NCBI GenBank assembly: GCA_016218005.1
Contig: JACRFF010000200.1
Location: 1-6,529, forward strand
Direction of reading: 5' to 3'
DNA from: Ignavibacteriales bacterium
GTDB taxonomy: Bacteria > Bacteroidota > Ignavibacteria > UBA10030
DNA length: 6,529 nucleotides
Shown: piece after piece, positions 1 to 6,263 of the stretch
Layout: every line of letters starts with the position of its first letter
How positions within the stretch are numbered: the stretch's first letter is position 1
The notes under the pieces: generated by a model
What the model saw: only the letters and a program-made list of their open reading frames with translations
Database searches by the model: none
What the model was told of the DNA's origin: nothing
Translations under genes and position numbers: made by a program

Positions 1-1
1 G

Positions 2-38
2 AAAAAATACCACAAGCGGGATGGGTGTCCCGCTCGTG
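2..38 (-). terminator. Rho-independent terminator of the small membrane protein gene
   Basis: Read on the minus strand, a 7-base GC-rich stem (AGCGGGA / TCCCGCT, plus-strand positions 15-21 and 28-34) with a 6-base loop is extended by three further pairs (11-13 with 36-38) after one mismatch. It is followed by a run of six T (plus-strand A at 2-7). It lies about 24 bases past the stop codon of the gene at 62-232, the right place to end that transcript. No plus-strand T-run follows, so it acts in one direction. Confidence 0.82.
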
Positions 39-61
39 AGCTTCGCAGCATTTTCAGTACG

Positions 62-232
62 TTACAGCTTGTCGGGTAGCTCTTCGAATGCGTCGCCGAA
101 GATGTCGTCAGCCAGCGATGAATCAAAGATTTCGCGGAATTCCGTTCCTTCAAGTTTTTTGCGTCGCAAGTACAGCAACAATGCCGAAAGCGCGGTTCCC
201 GCAATCAATCCCATAATGATATACTTTTTCAT
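62..232 (-). CDS. Small single-pass membrane protein, unknown function (56 aa)
   Basis: This 56-residue protein begins MKKYIIMGLIAGTALSALLL. Residues 4-22 form one hydrophobic membrane helix, followed by a basic stop-transfer patch (RRKK, about 23-26) and then an acidic, amphipathic tail rich in D, E and F (about 28-56). The expected orientation is a short N terminus outside and the tail in the cytoplasm. The start is supported by an AGAGG ribosome-binding site (plus strand 239-243) 6 bases before the ATG. A Bacteroidota-type promoter box lies about 45 bases upstream and a strong terminator follows the stop, so it can be its own transcription unit. The layout recalls YtxH-like small envelope proteins, but no family is recognised and no function is assigned. 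It is a real gene by signals rather than by homology. Confidence 0.75.
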   Translation of the reverse strand: MKKYIIMGLIAGTALSALLLYLRRKKLEGTEFREIFDSSLADDIFGDAFEELPDKL

Positions 233-472
233 ACGATACCTCTAACTCTTCGCGTAAAGTGAACTAGTGCCTGAACAAATATACGCAGCGTGTCGCTGAA
301 AAGCTTCACTGTTAATACAATTTCATCGCTGCGTCGTTATTGAGAAACTCATGGGAGAGCAGTCTCGCGTTGTCGGCTTACGCGGGCGGACTTCGAACAC
401 CGGAGAGAATGGTCAACTCGGCATGAGCCGAAATCGCCACGCCAAGCTGCCAATCGAACATTTAATAACAAG
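233..472. other. Intergenic stretch between the small membrane protein gene and the histone gene
   Basis: These 240 bases hold the promoter candidate at 276-298 and a small hairpin, TCGGC-ATGA-GCCGA (418-431), with no T-run on either side. The open frames crossing the region on both strands have atypical compositions rich in Arg and Ser. They overlap the histone gene out of frame and have no convincing start signals, so they are read as chance. No terminator for the histone gene could be identified here. Confidence 0.5.
276..298 (-). promoter_or_regulatory. Bacteroidota-type -7 box with adjacent inverted repeat, upstream of the small membrane protein gene
   Basis: On the minus strand, positions 283-276 read TATATTTG, an exact match to the TAnnTTTG -7 element used by the Bacteroidota primary sigma factor. 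Just upstream lies a 13-base inverted repeat, CAGCG-TGT-CGCTG (286-298), placed between the -7 box and where the -33 element should be. No good TTG -33 element is seen at the usual 19-21 base spacing, so the promoter may be weak or need an activator. The predicted transcript start near 268 would give a leader of about 35 bases containing the AGAGG ribosome-binding site. Confidence 0.5.
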
Positions 473-682
473 CTATGCGGAGGGAGAGCCCTTGGCTTCC
501 TCTTCCACCATTTTTGCTTTGACTGATTGGACTTCGTTCCGGATTTCCTGTGCCTTGCGCTTGAGAGTTGCCATGTGCTTGCGCAGGCGCACTCCCGCAG
601 ACTTGTTTCCCTTCTCGTAGAACTTCTCAAAGTCGGGTTTGAAGGTCTGCATCAAGTCTATCATTTCTTGGAAACGGTCCAT
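473..682 (-). CDS. Histone H1-like (Hc1-type) nucleoid protein
   Basis: The 69-residue protein is almost entirely helical by composition and rich in Lys, Arg and Glu. The motif KGNKSAGVRLRK at residues 24-35 matches the GNKAA..R.R signature of the Hc1/histone H1-like family (Pfam PF07432), first known from the chlamydial DNA-condensing protein Hc1 and widespread as a short form in Bacteroidota. It is followed by the family's Lys/Glu-rich helix (residues 39-60). Such proteins are thought to bind DNA and help compact the nucleoid. The long Ala/Lys-rich DNA-binding tail of chlamydial Hc1 is absent; here the tail is short and acidic (EEEAKGSPSA), as in the short forms. The start has a strong AAGGAG site (plus strand 689-694) 6 bases before the ATG. 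It lies 36 bases after the DHS-like gene on the same strand, so co-transcription is possible. Confidence 0.8.
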   Translation of the reverse strand: MDRFQEMIDLMQTFKPDFEKFYEKGNKSAGVRLRKHMATLKRKAQEIRNEVQSVKAKMVEEEAKGSPSA

Positions 683-718
683 ATATGACTCCTTACTTAT
701 AGTGAGTGGTGGTTCGTG

Positions 719-1816
719 TCACTTTTGATACGATGTGTCGGCTTCACGTTTCAGTCTTGCAAGCAGGGCCTCGCGTTTCAAATAGAGCTTTCTCGGTTTG
801 CGCGATTTTCTCTTTGCCAAAGCATATGAGACGATGATCGGCATCGCAACCGTGGAATCCACATATGCTACAACGGTATCAGGAAGCCGATCGGGGTCTA
901 TTTTTCCCCAGCTTACTGCTTCCGATGGCGTGGCACCGGACAATCCACCCGTGTCTGGGCGCGCATCGGTAATCTGCACAAAGAAATCGTGTCCGCGCTC
1001 GTCGATCTTAAGTACTTCTTGAATCTGTGGCTCGGTTTGAAGCATAAAGTTCTTCGGTGAGCCTCCGCCAAAAATCAATACGCCGCTCCGTCCCCCGGAT
1101 CGTTTGGCTTCCAATACAATAGCGGCGGTTTCGTTGACGTCGGCTAATACGTCGAACCGAAGCTTGTTGCCATACAGAGACTGTGCTGCAACGTTCATCC
1201 CAATAGAGCTATCGCCCGGCGAGGAGGTATAAACGGGCACTCCGTATTGGTATGCGGCTCCGAGAACACTGCTAAACGGGAGCTTGAGTTTGCGTTCGCG
1301 CTCGTAGATATACTTGCCAACCTTGAAGTGGAATTCCGACGTGCCCATTTCTTTTTGAAATTCCGGGGCTTCAATCACCTTCCGGAAAAAAGAATCGGTA
1401 TCCAGCAACACGTCATAATCGAACAAGATATCATAGATGCGAATGACTGCCTCCTTGCGAAGCAGACGGTCATCAATAAACGGCGAGCCGCGATGAAGCG
1501 ATTTTCCAATGGCAAAGTGCGTGTCGTGGTAAAGATTCGCCCCAGTGCTTACGATCCAATCAACAAACCCTGCCTTCATCATCGGAACGATGCACGAGCC
1601 GCCAAGTCCGGCTGGTGTCAACGCACCCGTAATGCTCATACCAATTGTAACATCGGGTTCCAGCATCTTGTCAGTGAAAATCTGTGCGGCTTCCCGAAGT
1701 CGCGCTGCATTGTAGGCTTGAAAATGAGTGTCAAGTAACTCAACGACGCTGATATTTTTCTTTATAGGCCGCGGGTCAATTCTTTTTCCAGCAAGATATT
1801 TGCTTTGTTTCTTCAT
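719..1816 (-). CDS. Deoxyhypusine synthase-like protein, probable polyamine enzyme
   Basis: This 365-residue protein belongs to the deoxyhypusine synthase (DHS) family, NAD-dependent enzymes that move an aminobutyl group from spermidine. Visible family motifs are [10 protein letters not shown] (about 34-43), STGANLYHD (90-98), SPGDSS (199-204), GGGSPKNF (250-257) and [13 protein letters not shown] (293-305). The last contains the lysine (K305) equivalent to the covalent-intermediate Lys329 of human DHS. Where human DHS has GGGVVKHH, this protein has Asn in place of the substrate-contacting His288, as I recall for bacterial DHS-like proteins. Bacteria lack eIF5A, and some bacterial homologues are linked to homospermidine or related polyamine synthesis, so that role is more likely than hypusine formation. 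ATG at 1816 was chosen because family proteins begin near KYLAGKRI; an in-frame ATG at 1867 would add 17 atypical residues. Neither start has a clear ribosome-binding site. It lies 108 bases downstream of the reductase gene. Confidence 0.88.
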   Translation of the reverse strand: MKKQSKYLAGKRIDPRPIKKNISVVELLDTHFQAYNAARLREAAQIFTDKMLEPDVTIGMSITGALTPAGLGGSCIVPMMKAGFVDWIVSTGANLYHDTHFAIGKSLHRGSPFIDDRLLRKEAVIRIYDILFDYDVLLDTDSFFRKVIEAPEFQKEMGTSEFHFKVGKYIYERERKLKLPFSSVLGAAYQYGVPVYTSSPGDSSIGMNVAAQSLYGNKLRFDVLADVNETAAIVLEAKRSGGRSGVLIFGGGSPKNFMLQTEPQIQEVLKIDERGHDFFVQITDARPDTGGLSGATPSEAVSWGKIDPDRLPDTVVAYVDSTVAMPIIVSYALAKRKSRKPRKLYLKREALLARLKREADTSYQK

Positions 1817-1924
1817 CGCGGGTAATTGTTGATGTCGGTGCCGTTTTCGATAGAAATTCGCCCACAATATAATTGTTTTGAAATTGAATCGAAAGGGGTT
1901 TGTTTTTCCGCAAAAAACAGAAGG

Positions 1925-2683
1925 CTAAACCAGCACACTGCCGCCATTCACGCTTACGGTGGCGCCAATTATGTGGCTGGAGAGATCGGAAGCAAGGAAC
2001 AGGACGCTTTTTGCAACATCTTCACTCGTCGCTACTCGACCATTGGGAATGGTTCGAATAATATTGCGCAGTTCTTTGGGAATCCGCAGCGGGTTGGCTG
2101 TCATGTCAGTATCCACCCATCCTGGCGCAACGCAATTGCAGAAGATGTTAAAGGGGGATAGTTCAACTGCAATCGATTTTGTTAGCGCGATAATGCCTGC
2201 CTTCGAGGCGGCATAGTGGGAATAGAATGCCTCACCCCGTTGGCCCGCAGTGCTTGCGATATTGATGATTCGCCCTGATTTCCTGCGCTTCATAAGCGGA
2301 ACAACTGCCGCCGTAAACAGAAAAGCGCTTTTAAGGTTTGTGTCGATGGTCTCATCAAAGTCTTGTTCGGTCATTGCACCGATTTCGGCACGCTTCCAGA
2401 TTCCAGCATTGTTCACAAGAATGTCGATGGTGCCAAAGGCTTTTTTCGCTATTCCGACCGCCTTTCCAATCTCCGAGCCGCGCTGAATATTCGCCCGAAT
2501 AGCCAGCGCCTTTGTTCCTTGCTTCTGAATATCGGTTCTCAGGCGTTCAGTCTCTCGCGTCGAGCGAAAATACGTAAATGCAACGTTTGCCCCTGCCTCG
2601 GCAAACAATCGGCAGATTGCGGCACCAATTCCTTTGGACCCTCCTGTGACAAGAGCATTCTTGTTTGCAAGCGATATTTCCAT
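1925..2683 (-). CDS. Short-chain dehydrogenase/reductase, FabG-like 3-oxoacyl reductase type
   Basis: This is a 252-residue classical SDR, the usual length, with a complete Rossmann fold and active site. The cofactor motif TGGSKGIG is at 13-20 and NNAG at 91-94. The catalytic tetrad is Asn116 (in DTNLKS), Ser144 (in NIASTAG), Tyr157 and Lys161 (YAASK), with the same spacing as E. coli FabG. PGWVDTDM at 187-194 and the C-terminal SVNGGSVLV are also typical. Arg40 after the second strand (FTYFRS) suggests NADP(H) preference. It probably reduces a 3-oxoacyl or similar keto substrate in the cytoplasm, but SDR specificity cannot be read from sequence. No other fatty-acid gene is nearby, so it is unlikely to be the housekeeping fabG. 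The start is fixed by a strong AGGAGG site (plus strand 2691-2696) 7 bases before the ATG. It is transcribed away from feoA across a 134-base gap. Confidence 0.93.
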   Translation of the reverse strand: MEISLANKNALVTGGSKGIGAAICRLFAEAGANVAFTYFRSTRETERLRTDIQKQGTKALAIRANIQRGSEIGKAVGIAKKAFGTIDILVNNAGIWKRAEIGAMTEQDFDETIDTNLKSAFLFTAAVVPLMKRRKSGRIINIASTAGQRGEAFYSHYAASKAGIIALTKSIAVELSPFNIFCNCVAPGWVDTDMTANPLRIPKELRNIIRTIPNGRVATSEDVAKSVLFLASDLSSHIIGATVSVNGGSVLV

Positions 2684-2773
2684 CGCGTCTCCTCCTGCAA
2701 TAATAATATACTACACGAAGAGAGAAAATGCTGATCATCGCGGTGCCGTTGCCAAATGAGCACGGAAAACGTC

Positions 2774-2804
2774 TTGACTCCTATCTAAAATAGGACTAAC
2801 TTGG
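2774..2804 (+). promoter_or_regulatory. feo operon promoter with embedded inverted-repeat operator candidate
   Basis: TTG at 2774-2776 and TAACTTGG at 2797-2804 (one mismatch to TAnnTTTG) are separated by 20 bases, which fits the Bacteroidota -33/-7 promoter. TTGACT also resembles a sigma-70 -35 box. A perfect inverted repeat TCCTAT-CTAAA-ATAGGA (2779-2795) fills the spacer, where a bound repressor would block polymerase. The half-site is not Fur-like; the ATAGG/CCTAT arms and the adjacent CTAACTT loosely recall DtxR/MntR-family sites. The predicted leader to the feoA ATG is only about 5-10 bases, A/T-rich and without a Shine-Dalgarno sequence. Iron-dependent repression is inferred from feo biology, not shown. 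Confidence 0.55.
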
Positions 2805-2817
2805 TCGTAGTTTATTT

Positions 2818-3084
2818 ATGAGTCGAATGGAAAGCGAAGCTCTGCCTCTTGTCGGATTACAAACTCTTCGAGTTGGTGATTGTGCCGTAGTTCGACGAGT
2901 CAATTCTCCCAACAGCAATCTGAGAAGGCGCCTATTGGAAATGGGACTAGTTACAGGATCCAAGATTTCGTTGGTGCGATTTGCACCGTTGGGTGATCCG
3001 TTGGAAATTTCTTTGCGTGGATATCGATTGTCGTTGCGGAAAGAAGAAGCGAGTCGCGTTCTGGTTGAAAGGATCGTGGAGTGA
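2818..3084 (+). CDS. feoA: FeoA, ferrous iron transport accessory protein
   Basis: This 88-residue cytoplasmic protein has a single SH3-like FeoA domain (Pfam PF04023) spanning about residues 10-87. Diagnostic features are LRVGDCAVVRRV at 17-28, the RRRLLEMGLVTGSKISLVR block at 36-54, the APLGDPLEISLRGYRLSLR segment at 56-74, and the closing EEASRVLVERI. FeoA proteins are thought to interact with FeoB and support Fe2+ uptake. The length is typical for a stand-alone FeoA. The ATG at 2818 lacks a ribosome-binding site; a second ATG three codons later is equally unsupported, so the exact start is uncertain by three residues. Its stop overlaps the GTG start of feoB by four bases (GTGA), indicating translational coupling. 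Confidence 0.95.
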   Translation: MSRMESEALPLVGLQTLRVGDCAVVRRVNSPNSNLRRRLLEMGLVTGSKISLVRFAPLGDPLEISLRGYRLSLRKEEASRVLVERIVE

Positions 3085-5189
3085 GTTCTCCGCGTTTCTT
3101 ACCGGCTGGCGCGATTGTTGCCATCGTTGGAAACCCGAATTCGGGGAAGACGACGCTTTTCAACGCACTGACCGGACTTCGACAGAAGGTAGCAAACTAC
3201 CCGGGCGTTACCATTGAGAAAAAAGAAGGCAGGCTAACATTGCCAACCGGTCGCGCCGTAACGTTGCTTGACCTTCCCGGCGCCTACAGTCTCACGCCCA
3301 ACTCTCCCGACGAAACAATTGCCATCAACGTGCTGCTGGGGCAGCAGACTGGAACGCCCGCGCCTTCGTTTGTTGTATGCGTGGTTGATGCCAGCAACTT
3401 GGAGCGCAATCTGTACCTTGTCAGCCAGCTTTTAGACCTCCATCTTCCACTGATTGTTGCGTTAAACATGGTAGACGTTGCAGAGCGCGAAGGCTACAAC
3501 ATCAACTTCGACGTCCTCGAGCAAGAATTGGGCGTTCCAATTGTACCCGTTGTTGCGACCAAGGGACGCGGTCTTAACGTGCTTCTTCAGAAGATGTCGG
3601 GCCCGTTGCAAGTTTCTTCACAGCGGCAGAAGTGGAAAGCCGATCCGGTGCTTGCCGATGAGCACGCAGAACTCGAGACGATGCTGCAATCAGAACAGGG
3701 ATTGTCCCCATCTGTTGCATACCACGAGGCACTCGTTTTACTTTCTTCGGAAGACGCGATCACTCAGAACGGCCGTCGTTTCACCACAACGATTATCGAG
3801 CATGTGCAACAGGACCACCGTCGGTTGCGCTCGCTCGGTATCGACCCAATGGCTTCGATGATCGAAGCACGATATGCGTGGATTCATTCGGTGTGCACTG
3901 CCGCGGTATCGTTCTCGCCAGCTGTTCGCCGATCCCTTACGGACAGGTTAGATTCAGTGCTTGCACATAAGGTGTGGGGATTGGCGATATTTTTCGCGGT
4001 GATGGCGTTTATGTTTCAAACGGTTTTTGCGTGGGCCGAGCTGCCGATGAATTGGATAGCAAACGGCATCGACGCGATGGGAAAAGGAATCACGGTACTG
4101 ATGCCGCCTGGCGACCTGCGGGGATTGGTTGTGGGGGGAGCGCTGGGCGGTGTCGGTGCTGTTATCGCCTTTCTTCCGCAAATTATATTTCTCTTTTTGT
4201 TTCTCGGCGTGCTCGAAGATAGCGGCTACATGGCTCGTGCCGCCTTTTTGATGGACAAGCTCATGAGCCGTGTTGGTCTGCACGGCAAGTCGTTTATCCC
4301 GTTGCTCGGCTCGTTTGCGTGCGCAATTCCCGGCATCATGGCAACGCGCACGATCGAGAATCGAAAGGACCGATTGGTAACGATGCTTGTTGCGCCGTTG
4401 ATGAGTTGCAGCGCTCGACTTCCCGTGTACGCGTTGATGATTGCGGCGTTCATTCCCCAGAAAAAAATCTTCCGCGTGTTTTCGCTGCCGGCATTGACGC
4501 TGGCGGCCATGTACTTTCTCGGACTTATCGTTGCCCTTGCTGCGGCGTGGGTATTCAAGAAAACCCTGCTCAAGAGTGAAACACCTGCGTTCATCATGGA
4601 GTTGCCGCCGTATCGCACCCCATCAATTCGCTCACTGTTGCTCCATACATCGGAGCGCGCGTGGGCGTTTGTGAAACGCGCCGGCACGTTTATCCTCGGC
4701 GTGTCCATCATTCTCTGGTTTCTTGCAACATATCCAAAGCTTGATGGCGCAACGCCTTCTGAACGGTTAGAAAAAAGTTTCGCCGGCCGTGCCGGAAAAC
4801 TGATCGAACCGGTCATTCGTCCGTTAGGATTCGATTGGAAGATCGGCATCGGCTTGGTCGGGTCGCTGTTGCAGCGCGAGGTATTTGTAAGCACGATGGG
4901 GACCATCTACAATATTGCAGACGCAAATCAGGCTGAGGCCGTGTCGTTGCGGGAAAAACTTCGTGCCGACGTCAATCCAATAACGGGACAACCGGTCTTC
5001 ACGATGCTGACCGCGCTTTGTTTGATGGTCTACTATGTGCTTGCAATGCAATGCCTGTCTACCGTTGCCGTTGTGCGGCGCGAATCCAACAGCTGGAAGT
5101 GGCCTGCGTTCATGATTTCCTACATGACGGTGTTGGCGTACGCGGGCACATTCTTGACCTATCGCATCGGCCTGTTGCTTGGACTGTAG
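3081..5189 (+). CDS. feoB: FeoB, ferrous iron transporter B with N-terminal G domain
   Basis: This 702-residue inner-membrane Fe2+ transporter has an intact GTPase domain: G1 GNPNSGKT 17-24, G2 PGVT 41-44, G3 DLPG 64-67, G4 NMVD 129-132 and G5 region ATKGRG 159-164. A helical linker (about 180-290) follows, then the polytopic membrane domain (about 297-702). That domain carries FeoB hallmarks: LEDSGYMAR 378-386, the first Gate motif with Cys414 (GSFACAIPGIMATR), MSCSARLPVY with Cys443 (441-450), and the second Gate region with QREVFVSTMGTIYNI 598-612 and YYVLAMQCLSTVAVVRRE 651-668. It is somewhat shorter than E. coli FeoB (773 residues) but has every essential motif, so it is probably functional. 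The GTG start at 3081 is supported by AAAGGA at 3068-3073, seven bases before it, and by the four-base overlap with feoA. Confidence 0.97.
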   Translation: MSSPRFLPAGAIVAIVGNPNSGKTTLFNALTGLRQKVANYPGVTIEKKEGRLTLPTGRAVTLLDLPGAYSLTPNSPDETIAINVLLGQQTGTPAPSFVVCVVDASNLERNLYLVSQLLDLHLPLIVALNMVDVAEREGYNINFDVLEQELGVPIVPVVATKGRGLNVLLQKMSGPLQVSSQRQKWKADPVLADEHAELETMLQSEQGLSPSVAYHEALVLLSSEDAITQNGRRFTTTIIEHVQQDHRRLRSLGIDPMASMIEARYAWIHSVCTAAVSFSPAVRRSLTDRLDSVLAHKVWGLAIFFAVMAFMFQTVFAWAELPMNWIANGIDAMGKGITVLMPPGDLRGLVVGGALGGVGAVIAFLPQIIFLFLFLGVLEDSGYMARAAFLMDKLMSRVGLHGKSFIPLLGSFACAIPGIMATRTIENRKDRLVTMLVAPLMSCSARLPVYALMIAAFIPQKKIFRVFSLPALTLAAMYFLGLIVALAAAWVFKKTLLKSETPAFIMELPPYRTPSIRSLLLHTSERAWAFVKRAGTFILGVSIILWFLATYPKLDGATPSERLEKSFAGRAGKLIEPVIRPLGFDWKIGIGLVGSLLQREVFVSTMGTIYNIADANQAEAVSLREKLRADVNPITGQPVFTMLTALCLMVYYVLAMQCLSTVAVVRRESNSWKWPAFMISYMTVLAYAGTFLTYRIGLLLGL

Positions 5190-5190
5190 C

Positions 5191-5394
5191 ATGGATGTTC
5201 AGCAGCTCATATCACTTACGATCGTCGCCGCAACATTTGTACTTTTGATTCGAGGAGCGATCGTGAAGCGGCAGCGCTCTCGACTTCGTGCGTGCGGCAG
5301 CGATTGCGGATGCGAGTCGCCCTCGGCACTTCTCAAAGCAATTCCACCGAAGCGGCTTGCCGCATTGCGCAAACAACAAAAGCACCGTTTATGA
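5191..5394 (+). CDS. FeoB-associated Cys-rich membrane protein
   Basis: This 67-residue protein starts one base after the feoB stop. One N-terminal membrane helix (residues 5-24, LISLTIVAATFVLLIRGAIV) is followed by a basic stretch (KRQRSRLR) and a Cys cluster, CGSDCGC (Cys35, Cys39, Cys41). This is the architecture of the FeoB-associated Cys-rich membrane proteins (Pfam PF12669) that often follow feoB in place of feoC. Their role is unproven; the cytoplasmic cysteines could bind iron or regulate FeoB. An unusual point is the additional 26-residue basic tail after the cysteines (PPKRLAALRKQQKHRL at the end), since many members end soon after the cluster. An alternative TTG start at 5179 would overlap feoB by 11 bases; ATG is preferred. 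Its stop overlaps the next gene by four bases (ATGA). Confidence 0.8.
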   Translation: MDVQQLISLTIVAATFVLLIRGAIVKRQRSRLRACGSDCGCESPSALLKAIPPKRLAALRKQQKHRL

Positions 5395-6239
5395 ACTTGC
5401 CAAGACTCTCTTTCGTTTTCCTTCTACTCGTTCTCATCTTTATCAAAGCTTCGGAATCTCTTGCACAGACCGAATCGGTTCCGCGGGAAGCATATCCTCC
5501 CGCCATCGAGGACAATTCTTTCCTCATTGAGGAGGCATACAATCAGGAACCCCGCGTGGTGCAACACATCTCCAGTTTTATTTTCGACATGGGGTCTGAC
5601 CGCGACGTGGAGTACGACTTTACGCAGGAGTGGCCCCTCGGATCACAACAACATCAGTTGAGCTACACACTTCCGATTGCGCTTGCCAGCAACACTCACG
5701 GCGCCGGTGTGGGCAACGTTTTGCTCAACTATCGTTATCAATTGCTCGAACCTTCGTCGTGGATGGCGTGCGCGCCGCGCATTTCTTTGGTCATTCCCAC
5801 AACCGTTCAAGATTTTCATCCCGAGCTTGGAACACCCGGACTTCAAGTAAACGTCGCGGCAAGCAAACGTTTGTCTTTGGCGTGGGTAACGCATGCCAAT
5901 CTTGGAATGACGTGGCTGCCGCGCGTTCGACAGGTTCTGTTTTCCGGATCGACGAAAACGGAATCGCTCACATCGTACAACGCCGGCGTCAGCTTTGTCT
6001 TCCTTCTTGCACAGCAGCACAATGTTATGTTGGAATGTGTCTTCAACCGCGTGAACGACCTCGACACAAGCGGCGACCTTCTGCGATCCAACCAGTGGAC
6101 GGTCAATCCCGGCTATCGACACGCTATCGATATCGGCAACCTGCAAATTGTGCCGGGCATCGCAGTGCCGATAACCTTTCGCCCAGACGAAACGACGGCT
6201 GCAATTTTTATCTATCTTTCGTTTGAACACCCGTTCTGA
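5391..6239 (+). CDS. Secreted outer-membrane beta-barrel-like protein in the feo operon
   Basis: This 282-residue protein has a clear signal peptide (MNLPRLSFVFLLLVLIFIKA, hydrophobic core 6-19) with a likely signal peptidase I cut after SLA at residue 25. The mature part has alternating hydrophobic/polar strands bounded by Tyr, Trp and Phe, such as VGNVLLNYRYQLL, PRISLVIPTTV and AGVSFVFLLA. It ends FIYLSFEHPF with the terminal Phe typical of outer-membrane barrels. The composition recalls the family labelled putative phenol-degradation MetA-pathway transporter (PF13557-like), but this is a weak match by eye. No function is known. The ATG at 5391 is preferred over a longer in-frame start at 5292, since it begins the signal peptide exactly and gives a 4-base ATGA overlap with the preceding gene. 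No ribosome-binding site is seen, consistent with coupled translation. Its place suggests a role in iron passage or envelope response to iron. Confidence 0.78.
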   Translation: MNLPRLSFVFLLLVLIFIKASESLAQTESVPREAYPPAIEDNSFLIEEAYNQEPRVVQHISSFIFDMGSDRDVEYDFTQEWPLGSQQHQLSYTLPIALASNTHGAGVGNVLLNYRYQLLEPSSWMACAPRISLVIPTTVQDFHPELGTPGLQVNVAASKRLSLAWVTHANLGMTWLPRVRQVLFSGSTKTESLTSYNAGVSFVFLLAQQHNVMLECVFNRVNDLDTSGDLLRSNQWTVNPGYRHAIDIGNLQIVPGIAVPITFRPDETTAAIFIYLSFEHPF

Positions 6240-6263
6240 TATTTCCTTCGACACACTCGCCGC

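Noticed and set aside
21..245. 74-codon plus-strand frame at the left end
   Set aside because: It is antisense to the 56-residue membrane protein gene and crosses its terminator. It has no start signal, and the minus-strand gene explains the region better.
418..431. Hairpin TCGGC-ATGA-GCCGA as a terminator for the histone gene
   Set aside because: The stem is only 5 base pairs and no T-run follows on either strand.
349..630. Open frames on both strands overlapping the histone gene (93 and 89 codons)
   Set aside because: They run out of frame or antisense to the histone gene, which has a family motif and a strong ribosome-binding site. Their products are Arg/Ser-rich and match nothing recognised.
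1247..1738. 163-codon plus-strand frame inside the DHS-like gene
   Set aside because: It lies wholly antisense to a gene with clear family motifs and has no ribosome-binding site or recognised domain.
1868..1924. Promoter or terminator between the reductase and DHS-like genes
   Set aside because: A TATATTG stretch near 1861-1867 on the minus strand is only a partial -7 match without a -33 partner. The A/T hairpin near the reductase stop lacks a GC-rich stem.
2698..2733. Promoter for the reductase gene (TATTATTG or TATATT on the minus strand)
   Set aside because: TATTATTG is so close that the transcript would start inside the ribosome-binding site. TATATT has no acceptable -35 or -33 partner. 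A promoter must exist in the divergent gap, but it could not be placed.
4226..4906. 226-codon minus-strand frame inside feoB, and 252-codon minus-strand frame at 5643-6401
   Set aside because: Both are shadows of well-supported plus-strand coding regions. Their length comes from the codon pattern of the opposite strand and no domain is seen.
5292..5390. Longer start for the barrel protein gene adding 33 residues
   Set aside because: It would bury the signal peptide behind an Arg-rich stretch and overlap the Cys-rich gene by about 100 bases. The ATG at 5391 starts the signal peptide and gives a classic 4-base overlap.
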